In this document: piece by piece, positions 1 through 8,830 of the stretch
Layout: each line of letters opens with the position of its first letter
How positions within the stretch are numbered: position 1 is the stretch's first letter
DNA from: Promicromonospora sp. MEB111
GTDB lineage: Bacteria; Actinomycetota; Actinomycetes; Actinomycetales; Cellulomonadaceae
Reading direction: 5' to 3'
Length of the DNA: 64,000 nucleotides
Assembly (NCBI RefSeq): GCF_030209445.1
Contig: NZ_JARVSD010000011.1
Coordinates: forward strand, 62,001 to 126,000
Notes under the pieces: generated by a model
Database searches by the model: none
Told to the model about the DNA's origin: nothing
What the model saw: the letters and a program-made list of their open reading frames with translations, nothing else
Made by a program: the position numbers and the translations under genes

Positions 1-1
1 C

Positions 2-2035
2 CTGGAGCTGCCCCGCGGGCTGACGCCGGCGGAGCTCGCGTTCGGGTTCGGCGCCCCGAGCCCGACGCCCGTCACGGACCAGGTCGAGGACGGGTTCCAG
101 CGGCGCGTCGCCGACCTCCCCGCGGACACCCGGACGCTCCTGCTCACCGCCGCCGTCGAACCCGTGGGCGACGTGCCGCTGCTCTGGCGGGCGCTCGACC
201 GGCTCGGCGTCGCCCCGGACGCCGCCGCGGCGGCCGAGGCGGCCGGGCTGGTCCGGATCGGCGCCCGCGTGCGGTTCCACCACCCCCTGGTGCGCTCCGC
301 CAGCTGGCGCTCGGCCACGCCGGCCGAGCTGCGCGCGGCGCACCGGGCGCTCGCCGACGTGACCGACCCGGGCCAGGACCCCGACCGCCGCGCCTGGCAC
401 CGGGCGCACGCCGCGCTCGGGCCGGACGACGAGGTGGCCGGCGACCTGGAGCGCACCGCCGACCGGGCGCTCGCGCGCGGCGGGCGGTCCGCCGCGGCGG
501 CGTTCCTGGAGCGCGCCGCCGAGCTGACCCAGGACCCGAAGCTGCGGGCCGAGCGTGTCCTGGCCGCCGCGCGCGCACGGTTCGCCTCCGGCGCCCTCGA
601 CGGGATACCCGGCCTGCTGTCGGCCGCGGAGCTGGGCCCGCTCGAACCGCTGCAGAGGGCCGGGGCGGAGCGGCTGCGGGCCCAGGTCGCGTTCGCGCTC
701 GACCGCGGCCGGGGCGCCGTCGGGCCGCTCCTCGAGGCCGCGCGGCGGCTGGACCAGCTCGACCCGGCGGCGGCCCGCGAGGCATACCTCTGGGCGCTCG
801 GCGCCGCCGTGCACGCGGGCCGGCTCGGCGACGACGACCTGCGGCGCGCGGCCGAGGCCGCGCGCGCAGTGCCGTCCGGACTTGACGTGACCGGCCTGTT
901 CCTCACCGGGCTCGCCGTGCGGTACACCGCCGGGTACGGCCCCGCCGTGCCGCACCTGCGCGGCGCGCTCGCCGCGCCGGCCGACGACGACGCGGCGCTG
1001 CTGTGGCTGTCCGCCCCGGTGGCGCACGAGCTGTGGGACGCCACCGCCTGGTTCCGGCTCACCGAGCAGGCCCTCGCCTCCGCGCGCTCGGCCGGGGCCC
1101 GAACGGTGCTGCCCACGGCCCTGACCTTCCGTGCCGGCGCCCTGGTGGCGGAGGGCCGGTTCGCCGAGGCGTCCGACCTGCTGCGCGAGGCCGAGTCCTT
1201 CGCGAACCTGCCCCCGCACCCGTCCGCCGCGCTCACCCTCGCCGCGCACCAGGGCGTCGAGGAGCCCGCGATGCGCCTGGTCGACGCCACCGTCCGCGAG
1301 GCCGAGGCGCGCGGCGAGGGCCGCTGGCTCGGCCTGGCGGGCTACGCCGAGGCCGTGCTGCACAACGGGCTCGGCCGGTACCCGGCCGCCCTGGAGGCCG
1401 CACGCCGCGCCGTGGCGTACGACGACCTCGCCCTGACGGGCTGGAGCCTCGGCGAGCTGGTCGAGGCCGCGGCGCGCGCCGGGGAGGCCGGGGCAGCCGC
1501 CGAGGCGCGTGAGCGTCTCGCGGAGCGCACCGCCGCCGCGGGGACGCCCTGGGCGCTGGGCGCGCAGGCGCTCGCGGACGCGCTGGCGGGTCCGCCGGCC
1601 GCGGCCGAGGACCGGTACCGCGAGGCGATCGACCTCCTGGGCGGTACGCGGCTGACCCTGCTGACGGCCCGGGCCCGCCTGGTCTACGGCGAGTGGTTGC
1701 GCCGGGAGAACCGGCGCGCCGCGGCGCGGGAGCACCTGCGCGCCGCGCACGAGGTGTTCGCCGCGGCGGGTGCAGAGGGCTTCGCGGGGCGGGCGAGCCG
1801 GGAGCTCGCGGCGACGGGGGAGACGGTCCGCAGGCGCAGCGCCGGGCCGGCGGACGGGCTCACGGCACAGGAGGCGCAGATCGCGCGCCTCGCGGTGACG
1901 GGCCGGACCAACCCGGAGATCGGCGCGGAGCTGTTCCTCAGCCCGCGCACCGTGGAGTGGCACCTGCGCAAGGTGTTCGGCAAGCTCGGGATCGGTTCGC
2001 GGCGCGAGCTGGCGGCGGCGCTGCGGGAGCGCTGA
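2..2035 (+). CDS. LuxR-family (LAL/MalT-like) transcriptional regulator, 5'-truncated by the window edge
   Basis: The reading frame is open from base 2, so the gene begins upstream and 677 residues of its C-terminal part are visible. The visible start (LELPRGLTPAEL) is typical of the segment after the AAA/STAND ATPase core in large actinobacterial LAL regulators; the P-loop itself would lie outside the window. A long alpha-helical, TPR-like middle follows. The last ~60 residues are a LuxR HTH (TAQEAQIARLAVTGRTNPEI, then SPRTVEWHLRKVFGKLGI), so the protein binds DNA through its C-terminus. It is followed after 73 bp by an alpha/beta hydrolase on the same strand, a common pairing in which the regulator may control that gene (inference). 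Ligand and targets are unknown. Confidence 0.9.
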   Translation: MELPRGLTPAELAFGFGAPSPTPVTDQVEDGFQRRVADLPADTRTLLLTAAVEPVGDVPLLWRALDRLGVAPDAAAAAEAAGLVRIGARVRFHHPLVRSASWRSATPAELRAAHRALADVTDPGQDPDRRAWHRAHAALGPDDEVAGDLERTADRALARGGRSAAAAFLERAAELTQDPKLRAERVLAAARARFASGALDGIPGLLSAAELGPLEPLQRAGAERLRAQVAFALDRGRGAVGPLLEAARRLDQLDPAAAREAYLWALGAAVHAGRLGDDDLRRAAEAARAVPSGLDVTGLFLTGLAVRYTAGYGPAVPHLRGALAAPADDDAALLWLSAPVAHELWDATAWFRLTEQALASARSAGARTVLPTALTFRAGALVAEGRFAEASDLLREAESFANLPPHPSAALTLAAHQGVEEPAMRLVDATVREAEARGEGRWLGLAGYAEAVLHNGLGRYPAALEAARRAVAYDDLALTGWSLGELVEAAARAGEAGAAAEARERLAERTAAAGTPWALGAQALADALAGPPAAAEDRYREAIDLLGGTRLTLLTARARLVYGEWLRRENRRAAAREHLRAAHEVFAAAGAEGFAGRASRELAATGETVRRRSAGPADGLTAQEAQIARLAVTGRTNPEIGAELFLSPRTVEWHLRKVFGKLGIGSRRELAAALRER

Positions 2036-2108
2036 ACGGCGCCGCCCGGAAGGACGAGCTTTTCGCATCCCCGCGCCGAGTGCAGGCGGCTGAGCGAGAA
2101 TCGTTGGG

Positions 2109-3005
2109 GTGATCGGCCATGACACCTGGTCGCCGACCCGCTTCGCGCGCAACGGCGACGTCCAGCTCGCGTACGACCGCTTCGGGCGGGGCGAGGGCAC
2201 CCCTCTGCTGCTCCTGATGGGGCTGGCCATGTCGCGGTTCTGGTGGCCCGACGGTCTGTGCCGCGCGCTGGCCGACGAGGGCTTCGACGTGGTCCGTTTC
2301 GACCAGCGTGACACCGGGGACTCCACCCGGTTCGGCGTGAGCGAGCGGCGTGTCTCGTGGGCGGCCCTGTTCGGCGGGGGCTCGGTGCCCTATACGGCCG
2401 AGGACGTCGTGGACGACGCCGCCGCGGTGCTCGACGCCGTCGGCTGGGGCCGTGCGGTGGCGCTGGGGCACTCCCAGGGCGGCGTCGTGGCGCAGCGGTT
2501 CGCGCTGCGCCACCCGGAGCGGACGCTCGGACTCGTCTCGTGCGACGCCCCGCCGAGCGACGCCGCCGGGATCGCGGCGCTGCGGCACCTGCGGTACGGG
2601 CTGATCGCACGGCAGGTCACGGCGCGGCACCCGCGGACCCGGGAGGGCGACATCGCGTCCGCGCTCGCCGTCGCCAGGGCCATGGCGTCGCCGGCCTACC
2701 CCGTCGACGAGGAGGCGGCCCGCGCCCGGATCGAGCGCGGACTCGACTGCGGCCCGCGCGACATGCGGGCCATGGGCCGGCAGCTCCGCGCGACCTGGCA
2801 CGGGCCCCGGCTGAGCGAGGTGCGCACCCCGACGCTCGTCGTGCACGGCGCGGACGACCCCCTGGTGCGGACGACGGCGGCCCGTGCCACGGCTCGCGCG
2901 ATCCCCGGCGCCAGGCTCATGGTGCTCGACGACGTCGGGCACGACCTGCCGCCCGTCGTCTGGCCCACGCTGGCGCGGCAGGTCCGGGGACTGGTCCCGG
3001 TCTAG
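2109..3005 (+). CDS. alpha/beta hydrolase
   Basis: A 298-residue alpha/beta hydrolase of the size usual for the family. The nucleophile elbow GHSQGG puts the catalytic Ser at about 122. The acid is in HGADDP (Asp ~249/250) and the His in DDVGHD (~278). The N-terminus (NGDVQLAYDRFG, LLLLMGLAMSRFWW) resembles the RdmC/aclacinomycin-methylesterase-like group, but the substrate cannot be read from sequence. The start is GTG with only a weak upstream purine run; the nearby ATG at 2119 is in another frame. It follows the LAL regulator and converges on the esterase-like gene, overlapping its stop by 4 bp. Confidence 0.88.
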   Translation: MIGHDTWSPTRFARNGDVQLAYDRFGRGEGTPLLLLMGLAMSRFWWPDGLCRALADEGFDVVRFDQRDTGDSTRFGVSERRVSWAALFGGGSVPYTAEDVVDDAAAVLDAVGWGRAVALGHSQGGVVAQRFALRHPERTLGLVSCDAPPSDAAGIAALRHLRYGLIARQVTARHPRTREGDIASALAVARAMASPAYPVDEEAARARIERGLDCGPRDMRAMGRQLRATWHGPRLSEVRTPTLVVHGADDPLVRTTAARATARAIPGARLMVLDDVGHDLPPVVWPTLARQVRGLVPV

Positions 3006-4303
3006 CGCCGCTCCGGCATCGGGATCCAGGTGTGCCAGGGCGTGACCCGGTCCACGTGGACCACGGCGTCGAAGGCCCGGCGGGCGTCCACGAGCTGCAG
3101 CTCGGTCCCGTTGTGCGTGCCGCGCGTCGCGTCGAGGGCGTGCGCGGCGCCGCCGTCGGCCGTGCGCAGGTCCACGTAGTACGAGCCCAGCCCGGGCGCG
3201 GCGAGCGCCGCGTCGAGGCTCCGCGGGTCCGGCGCACCGAGGTCCTGGGTGAACGGCGTGGAGTGGCCGGGGGCGTCGTCCGGCCCCGGCTGGTGCAGCC
3301 AGGCGGTGCCGCCGCCGAACGTGGTGCCCAGCACCACCAGGTCGTCGCCGAGCCGGTCGGCGAGCTCGCGGCCCATCGTCGTCATCGGCTGCGGCACGAA
3401 CGGCGGCGCGTGGAACGGTGTGCGCTGCACGTGGCCGTTCGCCGCCGCGACCACCACGCGCGGCTCGCGATCCAGCACCCACCGCACCGTGTCGGCCATG
3501 GTCACGTCCCGGACGTTGCCCGGCGGGTAGGTGCGCGTCGCGCCCGCGGGCATCGCCGCGAGGAACGCGTCCGTCTGCCGCGCGACCCGCGCCGCGTGCT
3601 CCGCGAACGCCACCTCCCGCGGGTCGGCCCCGGCCTCCAGGTAGTCGATCCGGCGGGCCCGCACCCGCTCGGCCAGCTCACCGACCAGCGCCGTCAGGGC
3701 CGCTCGCTCCGCAGCCGGCAGCGCGATGTACGCGTGCAGCGCGGGCGCCGCCTGGGCGATCCCGGTCCGGTCGGCCGGGAGGTAGTCGAACAGCGGCAGC
3801 AGGTCCGCGCGCACGTGCGCCGCGAAGCCCGGGTCGGCGTCGTCCAGGAAACCCGCCACCGCCTCGACCGCCGGCCGGGCGCTCGCGGCCGAGTCCGGCA
3901 CGTCCGCGCCGTGGAACCGCACGCCACCGTCGGTGCGCAGCCAGGTCAGCAGGTCGAGCATCTCCTGGCACCGGCCCATGCTGTAGGTGACGCCGCCCTC
4001 CAGCACCTCGCGGACCGGGAGCGCGCTGCGGCCCGCGACCCAGTCGTCCACGAGCCGGCCCTCCGGGAAGCCGGACTCCATCACGTACGCCGTGAACCCG
4101 TGCCGCGCCAGGAACCGCAGGATCCGGTGCCGCACGAGGTACATCTCGTGGATGCGGTGCATCGACTCGCCGATCGCCACCACCCGCGCGTCGCCGACGA
4201 TCTCCAGCAGCGGCAGCAGGTCGGCGTCGTCGTCGGCATCCGGGTCCAGGGTGGCCAGGCGGCGCGCGTTCGCGCGCAGCCAGGCGGTCAGGTCGTCGCT
4301 CAC
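3002..4303 (-). CDS. erythromycin esterase family protein
   Basis: A 433-residue protein of the erythromycin esterase (EreA/succinoglycan biosynthesis) family. The conserved N-terminal block AIGESMHRIHE supplies the catalytic glutamate/histidine set, followed by YVMESGFPEGRLVDDWVAG, FHGADVPDS and later NGHVQRT-type segments. Family members hydrolyse macrolide lactones, but many actinobacterial homologues have no proven resistance role, so macrolide inactivation is only a possibility. The GTG at 4303 (VSDDLTAWLR) is chosen because the upstream extension is Arg/Ala-rich and uncharacteristic. Its 3' end overlaps the convergent hydrolase gene by 4 bp. Confidence 0.85.
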   Translation of the reverse strand: MSDDLTAWLRANARRLATLDPDADDDADLLPLLEIVGDARVVAIGESMHRIHEMYLVRHRILRFLARHGFTAYVMESGFPEGRLVDDWVAGRSALPVREVLEGGVTYSMGRCQEMLDLLTWLRTDGGVRFHGADVPDSAASARPAVEAVAGFLDDADPGFAAHVRADLLPLFDYLPADRTGIAQAAPALHAYIALPAAERAALTALVGELAERVRARRIDYLEAGADPREVAFAEHAARVARQTDAFLAAMPAGATRTYPPGNVRDVTMADTVRWVLDREPRVVVAAANGHVQRTPFHAPPFVPQPMTTMGRELADRLGDDLVVLGTTFGGGTAWLHQPGPDDAPGHSTPFTQDLGAPDPRSLDAALAAPGLGSYYVDLRTADGGAAHALDATRGTHNGTELQLVDARRAFDAVVHVDRVTPWHTWIPMPERR

Positions 4304-4409
4304 CCCCGGAACGTAGCGCCCGCCCGACGCCGCACGGCGGGCTGTGCGCTCAGGGCGCAACCCGGCCCGCGCGCCGTCGTCGCGACGCGCGGTCCCTGGT
4401 GCCCGAGGG

Positions 4410-5753
4410 TCAGCCGCGCGCGCGGGGGTCCCGGCCGAGCAGGTGACGCAGCACCGGCTCCAGCGTGGGGTGCCGGAACCGGTGGCCGAGCGCGAGCAGG
4501 GCCTCCGGCGAGACCCGCTGGCTGGCCTGCGCGAGCTCGTCCGCGCCCTCCTGGCCCAGCAGCAGCCGCGGCCCGAGGTCGGGCACCGGCAGGAGGGCCG
4601 GACGGCGCAGCACCGTGGCCAGCGTCGCGGTGTAGTCGGCGTTGCGCACAGGGGTGGGTGCGACGGCGTTGACCGGGCCGGACAGGCGCTCGTCGTACAG
4701 CGCGCGGTGGTAGACGTCCACCAGGTCGTCGATGCCGATCCAGGACTGCCACATCCGCCCGTCGCCCAGCCGGCCGCCCAGGCCCGCGGCGAACAGCGGG
4801 TAGAACAGCCGCAGGGTGCCCCCGCGCGGTGACTGCACCAGCCCGGTGCGCACGGTGACCACGCGCAGGCCCGCCTCGGCGGCGACCGCGGTCGCCCGCT
4901 CCCAGTCGCGGACGACGTCCGCGAGGAACCCGTCCCCGGGCGCGCTCGTCTCGGTCAGCACCTCGTCGCCCCGGTCCGGGCCGTAGTAGCCGATCGCCGA
5001 CGCGCTGACGAACACCCGCGGCCCGTCGGCGGTGCGCCCGGCGAGAGCGGCGATTGCCGTCGTCGGCCCGGTGCGGGAGCCGCGCACCGCGGCGCGGTGC
5101 GCGTCGGTGAACCGGCCCGCGATCGACGCCCCGGCGAGGTGGATCACGGCGTCGACGCCCCGCAGCAGGTCGTCGGCGGGGGACCGCGGGTCCCAGCGCC
5201 GTTCGTCGGGGCCGTGCGGCGCGCCCCGCACGAGCCGGATCACGCGGTGGCCCGCCGTGGTCAGGAACGACACCAGGGCGCTGCCGACCAGTCCCCGGCT
5301 GCCGGTGACCGCGACGACCTTGGGCCAGTCGCCGGCGTTGCGGGCGGTCGCCTGCGCCGCGAGGTCCAGACCGAGCTGGCGGTGCCGGTAGGCGAACATC
5401 GGCCGCAGCAGGGCCTCGGGCACGCGGGTGTCGACCGTGTCGGTGACCCGGGTGCCGCCGCCCTCCTCGTCGAACTCGTGGGTGTGCCGCCACGGCACCA
5501 CCCAGCGCAGCGGCGCGGAGACCAGCTCGTCCACGAACCGCTCCGGCGGCTCGTAGCCGGTGTGCCGGGCCACCCACCGCAGGCCCAGCGGCAGCCGCAG
5601 CACGGCCGCCCCGCCCGCGAGCGTGGACGCCTCGCGGACCACGCGCAGGGGCGTCCAGGGTGGGGTGAGCCGCAGGACCGCGCCGGGCCGTTCGTGCCAG
5701 GCGAACACCTCGGGGCGCGGGTGCCCCACGACGCTCGAGTACGTCAGACCCAT
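4410..5753 (-). CDS. TIGR01777 family oxidoreductase with N-terminal SRPBCC domain
   Basis: 447 residues in two parts. An N-terminal ~150-residue SRPBCC/START-like ligand-binding domain (YSSVVGHPRPEVFAWHERPG to VDTRVPEALLRP) is followed by an NAD(P)-binding epimerase domain opening with KVVAVTGSRGLVGSALVSFL. That domain has the SDR-type segments VIHLAGASIAGRF and SASAIGYYG (YxxxK replaced, as is usual in TIGR01777). It lies 9 bp downstream of crtEb and is the last gene of the carotenoid operon. The family is often found beside isoprenoid or plastid-type genes and its reaction is unknown. A role in carotenoid tailoring or quality control is inference from position. Confidence 0.85.
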   Translation of the reverse strand: MGLTYSSVVGHPRPEVFAWHERPGAVLRLTPPWTPLRVVREASTLAGGAAVLRLPLGLRWVARHTGYEPPERFVDELVSAPLRWVVPWRHTHEFDEEGGGTRVTDTVDTRVPEALLRPMFAYRHRQLGLDLAAQATARNAGDWPKVVAVTGSRGLVGSALVSFLTTAGHRVIRLVRGAPHGPDERRWDPRSPADDLLRGVDAVIHLAGASIAGRFTDAHRAAVRGSRTGPTTAIAALAGRTADGPRVFVSASAIGYYGPDRGDEVLTETSAPGDGFLADVVRDWERATAVAAEAGLRVVTVRTGLVQSPRGGTLRLFYPLFAAGLGGRLGDGRMWQSWIGIDDLVDVYHRALYDERLSGPVNAVAPTPVRNADYTATLATVLRRPALLPVPDLGPRLLLGQEGADELAQASQRVSPEALLALGHRFRHPTLEPVLRHLLGRDPRARG

Positions 5754-5762
5754 GGTTCCTCC

Positions 5763-6623
5763 CTACAGGTAGCCGGCCGCCGTCGCGATCAGGAGGATCG
5801 TCACCGCCGCGCCCGCGGCGTAGTTGACCCACAGGAAGTGCCGCCAGCCGCCGTTCGCGCGCGCGGAGTCCTCGTCGCTCACGGTGGCGTACGGCGCCGC
5901 GAGCACGAGGTAGGGGACGGCGAGCAGGCCCAGGAGTGCGGTGGGCCACCCGGTCGTGACCATCAGCAGGCCCGCGACGACCCACGCGCCCAGCGCGAGC
6001 CGCACGGTGGTGGCCGCGCCGAACGCCGTCGCGATCGAGGAGATGCGGCCCTCGCGGTCGGGCACGACGTCCTGCACCGCGCCGAAGGCGTGGCTGGCCA
6101 TGCCCCACAGCAGGAACGCGCCGAGCACAGCGAACGTCTGCGGCGTCGGGTCGGCCTGGGCCAGCGCCAGTCCGTAGACCGCCGGGCTCACGAAGTGCAC
6201 GCTGGACGTCAGGGAGTCCAGCACCGGCACCTCCTTGAACCGGAACAGCGGCGCGGAGTAGGCGACCAGCGCGAACAGGCTGACCGCGAGGACCACCCAC
6301 GACACCGGCGGGCCCAGCAGCACCAGGGCGGCGACGAACGGCACGCAGGTCGCCACGGACGCGACGAGGACCGGGCGGTGCCGGCGCGGCGACAGCAGCG
6401 CGCCCTCGACGCCGCCCTTGCGGGGGTTGGTCAGGTCGGACGCGTAGTCGAACACGTCGTTGATCCCGTACAGCGCCAGGTTGTAGGGCACGAGGAAGAA
6501 CAGCGTGCCCACGACGAGCGCGACGTCGACCGTCCCCGTGGTCAGCAGGTACGCGGCGGCGAACGGGTAGGCCGTGTTGATCCAGCTCAGGGGGCGCGAC
6601 GCGCGCACCAGGTCAGCGAGCAC
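5763..6623 (-). CDS. crtEb: lycopene elongase (UbiA-family prenyltransferase), C50 carotenoid synthesis
   Basis: 286 residues, about eight membrane helices, and the two Asp-rich prenyltransferase motifs: NDVFDYASD at residues 55-63 and QDVVPDREGR in the second half. CrtEb transfers C5 dimethylallyl units to both ends of lycopene, giving the C50 compound flavuxanthin or its isomers. It acts in the membrane. Its position directly after the two lycopene-cyclase subunit genes, with an 11-bp overlap, is the arrangement of the decaprenoxanthin (Corynebacterium) and sarcinaxanthin (Micrococcus) clusters. The C50 assignment rests on synteny and family. Confidence 0.9.
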   Translation of the reverse strand: MLADLVRASRPLSWINTAYPFAAAYLLTTGTVDVALVVGTLFFLVPYNLALYGINDVFDYASDLTNPRKGGVEGALLSPRRHRPVLVASVATCVPFVAALVLLGPPVSWVVLAVSLFALVAYSAPLFRFKEVPVLDSLTSSVHFVSPAVYGLALAQADPTPQTFAVLGAFLLWGMASHAFGAVQDVVPDREGRISSIATAFGAATTVRLALGAWVVAGLLMVTTGWPTALLGLLAVPYLVLAAPYATVSDEDSARANGGWRHFLWVNYAAGAAVTILLIATAAGYL

Positions 6624-6942
6624 GACGACTCCCGAACAGGGTCCAGAGGGCGGGCAGCAGGATCACGCCCGCCAGCGGGTAGGCGAAGTCCTCGACCGGC
6701 GCGAGCCCGATCCGGAGCCCCGAGATGTGCGCGTCGGCGTACGTGAACAACCCGCTCGCGATCATCAGGTTGTCGAAGACGGCGGTGAGCACCAGCAGGG
6801 CGACGGCGGCCAGGACGACCGGGCGCCAGCCGATCGGGCGGGTGCCGGGCGGCCCGGCGCGGCGGGCCGCGATCCGGTGCGCGACGGCGGCGACCACCGC
6901 CGCGACCACGAGGAAGAGCGCCGCGAGCAGCAGGTAGGTCAT
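6613..6942 (-). CDS. crtYf: C50 carotenoid epsilon/gamma-cyclase subunit (CrtYf/CrtYh-type)
   Basis: A small 109-residue membrane protein with three predicted helices and the lycopene-cyclase-domain signature (FDNLMIASGLFTYADAHISG, LRIGLAPVEDFAYPL). It is half of a heterodimeric cyclase; the partner is the preceding gene, which it overlaps by ATGA. Together with CrtEb such subunits cyclise the C50 carotenoid ends to decaprenoxanthin (epsilon) or sarcinaxanthin (gamma). Which ring type is made cannot be decided here, so the symbol is approximate (crtYf, crtYh or crtYd). Confidence 0.85.
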   Translation of the reverse strand: MTYLLLAALFLVVAAVVAAVAHRIAARRAGPPGTRPIGWRPVVLAAVALLVLTAVFDNLMIASGLFTYADAHISGLRIGLAPVEDFAYPLAGVILLPALWTLFGSRRAR

Positions 6943-7277
6943 CGCGGCCCGTCCTCTCGGACGGCGGCCCGGCCCAGCAGCCGCTGCGCGCCCAGGACCA
7001 GGACCATCGTGAGCTCGCAGAGGAACGCCAGGAAGACGATCTCCTCCACCGGCAGCTCGGGGGCGAGCATGAGCCCGGTCATGTACGGGCCGGCGCCGTG
7101 CAGGAACACGCCGAGCCCGATGCCCGCCAGGTCCCAGGCCAGGAAGAACGCGGTGCCCGCGACCAGCACGGCCGCCGCGCGGCCCGGGCCGTCCCAGACG
7201 AAGAGCCGGAACCGCCGGTCCACCACGAGCACGCCCGCCGCCGAGACCAGCAGCACGGCGAGGTAGACGAAGCTCAT
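6939..7277 (-). CDS. crtYe: C50 carotenoid epsilon/gamma-cyclase subunit (CrtYe/CrtYg-type)
   Basis: 112 residues with three membrane helices. The segments FYLAxxVSAAGVLVVDRRF-like, FLAWDLAGIGLGVFLHGAGP and MLAPELPVEEIVFLAFLCE identify a lycopene-cyclase subunit; the PELPVEE block is a conserved active-site element of the CrtYcd/Ye/Yg family. The ATG at 7277 forms an ATGA overlap with the crtI stop, which decides the start against a much longer open frame. It pairs with the next gene to form the heterodimeric cyclase. Confidence 0.87.
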   Translation of the reverse strand: MSFVYLAVLLVSAAGVLVVDRRFRLFVWDGPGRAAAVLVAGTAFFLAWDLAGIGLGVFLHGAGPYMTGLMLAPELPVEEIVFLAFLCELTMVLVLGAQRLLGRAAVREDGPR

Positions 7278-8830
7278 GACTCCTCCCGCAGCGGCCCGGC
7301 GCTGGTGTCGCCCCGCAGCCGCTTGAGCACCAGCTCCGCGCTGATGAGGCACATGGGCAGGCCGATCCCGGGGATCGTCGTCGCCCCCGCGTACAGCAGG
7401 CCCGAGACGCGGGACGACGCGTTGGACCCGCGGAACATCGCGCTCTGCCGCAGGGTGTGGCCCGGGCCGAGGGCGCCGCCGCGCCAGGCGCCGAGGTCCC
7501 GCTCGAAGTCCGCGGGCCCGATCGTGCGCCGCACGACCACGCGTTCGGCGAGGTCCGGGGTGTCGGTCCACTTGGCGATCTGCGCGATCGCGTCGTCGAC
7601 GACGCCCTCCACGCCGGGGTCCCCGGCGCCGTCGACCCCGCCCGCGCCGATCGACGTGTCGGCCGGCACGGGGACGAGCACGAACAGGTTCTCGTGCCCG
7701 GGCGGTGCGACGTCGTCCGTGGCGCTCGGCTTGCAGACGTAGAGCGACGTCGGCGTCCGCACGGACGGGTTCGGGCCGTAGATGGCGTCGAACCCCTCCT
7801 GCCAGTCGCGGGCGAACAGCAGCGAGTGGTGGGCCAGCCGGGGAAGCTCGCCGCGCACGCCCAGCAGCGCCAGCACGGCCCCGGGCCCCGGGTCGCGGCG
7901 CGTCCACCACCGGTCGCTCCGGCTGCGGTGCCGCGGCCCGAGCAGCTCGTGCTCGGTGACGCGCAGGTCCGCGGTCGAGACCACGACGTCGGCGGCCAGG
8001 TGGCGGGTACGGCCGTCCGGGCCGGTGACGTCGACGCCGGTCGCGGCGCCGTCGGCCACCGTGATGCGGCGCACCCGCTGGCCGGTCAGGAGCCGGGCGC
8101 CCTGGCGCTCGGCGAGGCGGGCGACCGCGTTGATCACCGCGCCGAACCCGCCGCGCGGGTACAGCACGCCCTGGGTCACGTCGAGGTGGCTCATCAGGTG
8201 GTACATGCTCGGCGCGGCGCTGGGCGACGTGCCCAGGAAGACCGCGGGGTAGCCGAGGATCCGGCGTACCCGCTCGTCCGTGGTGTGGCGCGCGATGAAG
8301 TGGTCCAGCGACTCGCCGAGCAGGCGCAGCAGCCGCGGGGCGCGCCGCACGACGTCCGGCGCGAGCAGCGGCGCGGGCGAGGCGAACGTGGCGTAGAGGA
8401 ACCGCTCGGTGGCGATCCGGTAGGTCTCGGCGGCTGAGTCCAGGTACGCGCGCAGCCGCGGGGCCGACGCCGGGTCGAGCGCGAGCAGGGCCTCGCGTGC
8501 GCCGTCGGCGGGCAGGTCGAAGGGCTCGGCGTCGTCCTCGAAGAACACCCGGTAGGACGGGTCGAGGCGGATCAGGTCCAGCTCGTCGGCGGCGCTCGTG
8601 CCCAGGAGGCGGAAGAAGTGCTCGAAGACCTCGGGCATGAGGTACCAGGACGGGCCGGTGTCGAAGACGAAACCGTCGCGGTGCCAGCGCCCAGCGCGCC
8701 CGCCCAGCTCGTACCGGGCCTCCAGCAGGGTGACCGACGCGCCCTCCCGGGCCAGCAGGGCAGCCGTCGCCAGGCCCGAGATGCCGCCGCCGATCACGAC
8801 CACGCGCCGTCCGGGCTGCCCGACGCTCAT
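7274..8830 (-). CDS. crtI: phytoene desaturase
   Basis: A 518-residue FAD-dependent desaturase that converts phytoene to lycopene by successive desaturations. The N-terminus has the dinucleotide-binding fold (VVVIGGGISGLATAALLAREG). The C-terminus carries the carotenoid-oxidase signature with LLYAGATTIPGIGLPMCL and SAELVLKRL. ATG at 8830 overlaps the crtB stop as ATGA and is preferred; an alternative ATG lies 9 bp upstream. It is the central gene of the operon, translationally coupled to crtB before it and the cyclase subunit after it. Confidence 0.94.
   Translation of the reverse strand: MSVGQPGRRVVVIGGGISGLATAALLAREGASVTLLEARYELGGRAGRWHRDGFVFDTGPSWYLMPEVFEHFFRLLGTSAADELDLIRLDPSYRVFFEDDAEPFDLPADGAREALLALDPASAPRLRAYLDSAAETYRIATERFLYATFASPAPLLAPDVVRRAPRLLRLLGESLDHFIARHTTDERVRRILGYPAVFLGTSPSAAPSMYHLMSHLDVTQGVLYPRGGFGAVINAVARLAERQGARLLTGQRVRRITVADGAATGVDVTGPDGRTRHLAADVVVSTADLRVTEHELLGPRHRSRSDRWWTRRDPGPGAVLALLGVRGELPRLAHHSLLFARDWQEGFDAIYGPNPSVRTPTSLYVCKPSATDDVAPPGHENLFVLVPVPADTSIGAGGVDGAGDPGVEGVVDDAIAQIAKWTDTPDLAERVVVRRTIGPADFERDLGAWRGGALGPGHTLRQSAMFRGSNASSRVSGLLYAGATTIPGIGLPMCLISAELVLKRLRGDTSAGPLREES

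Noticed and set aside
6939-7910. A 323-codon frame containing the CrtYe subunit, suggesting a fusion with an upstream domain
   Set aside because: The upstream part is the out-of-phase translation of crtI; the ATGA-coupled ATG at 7277 gives the normal 112-residue subunit.
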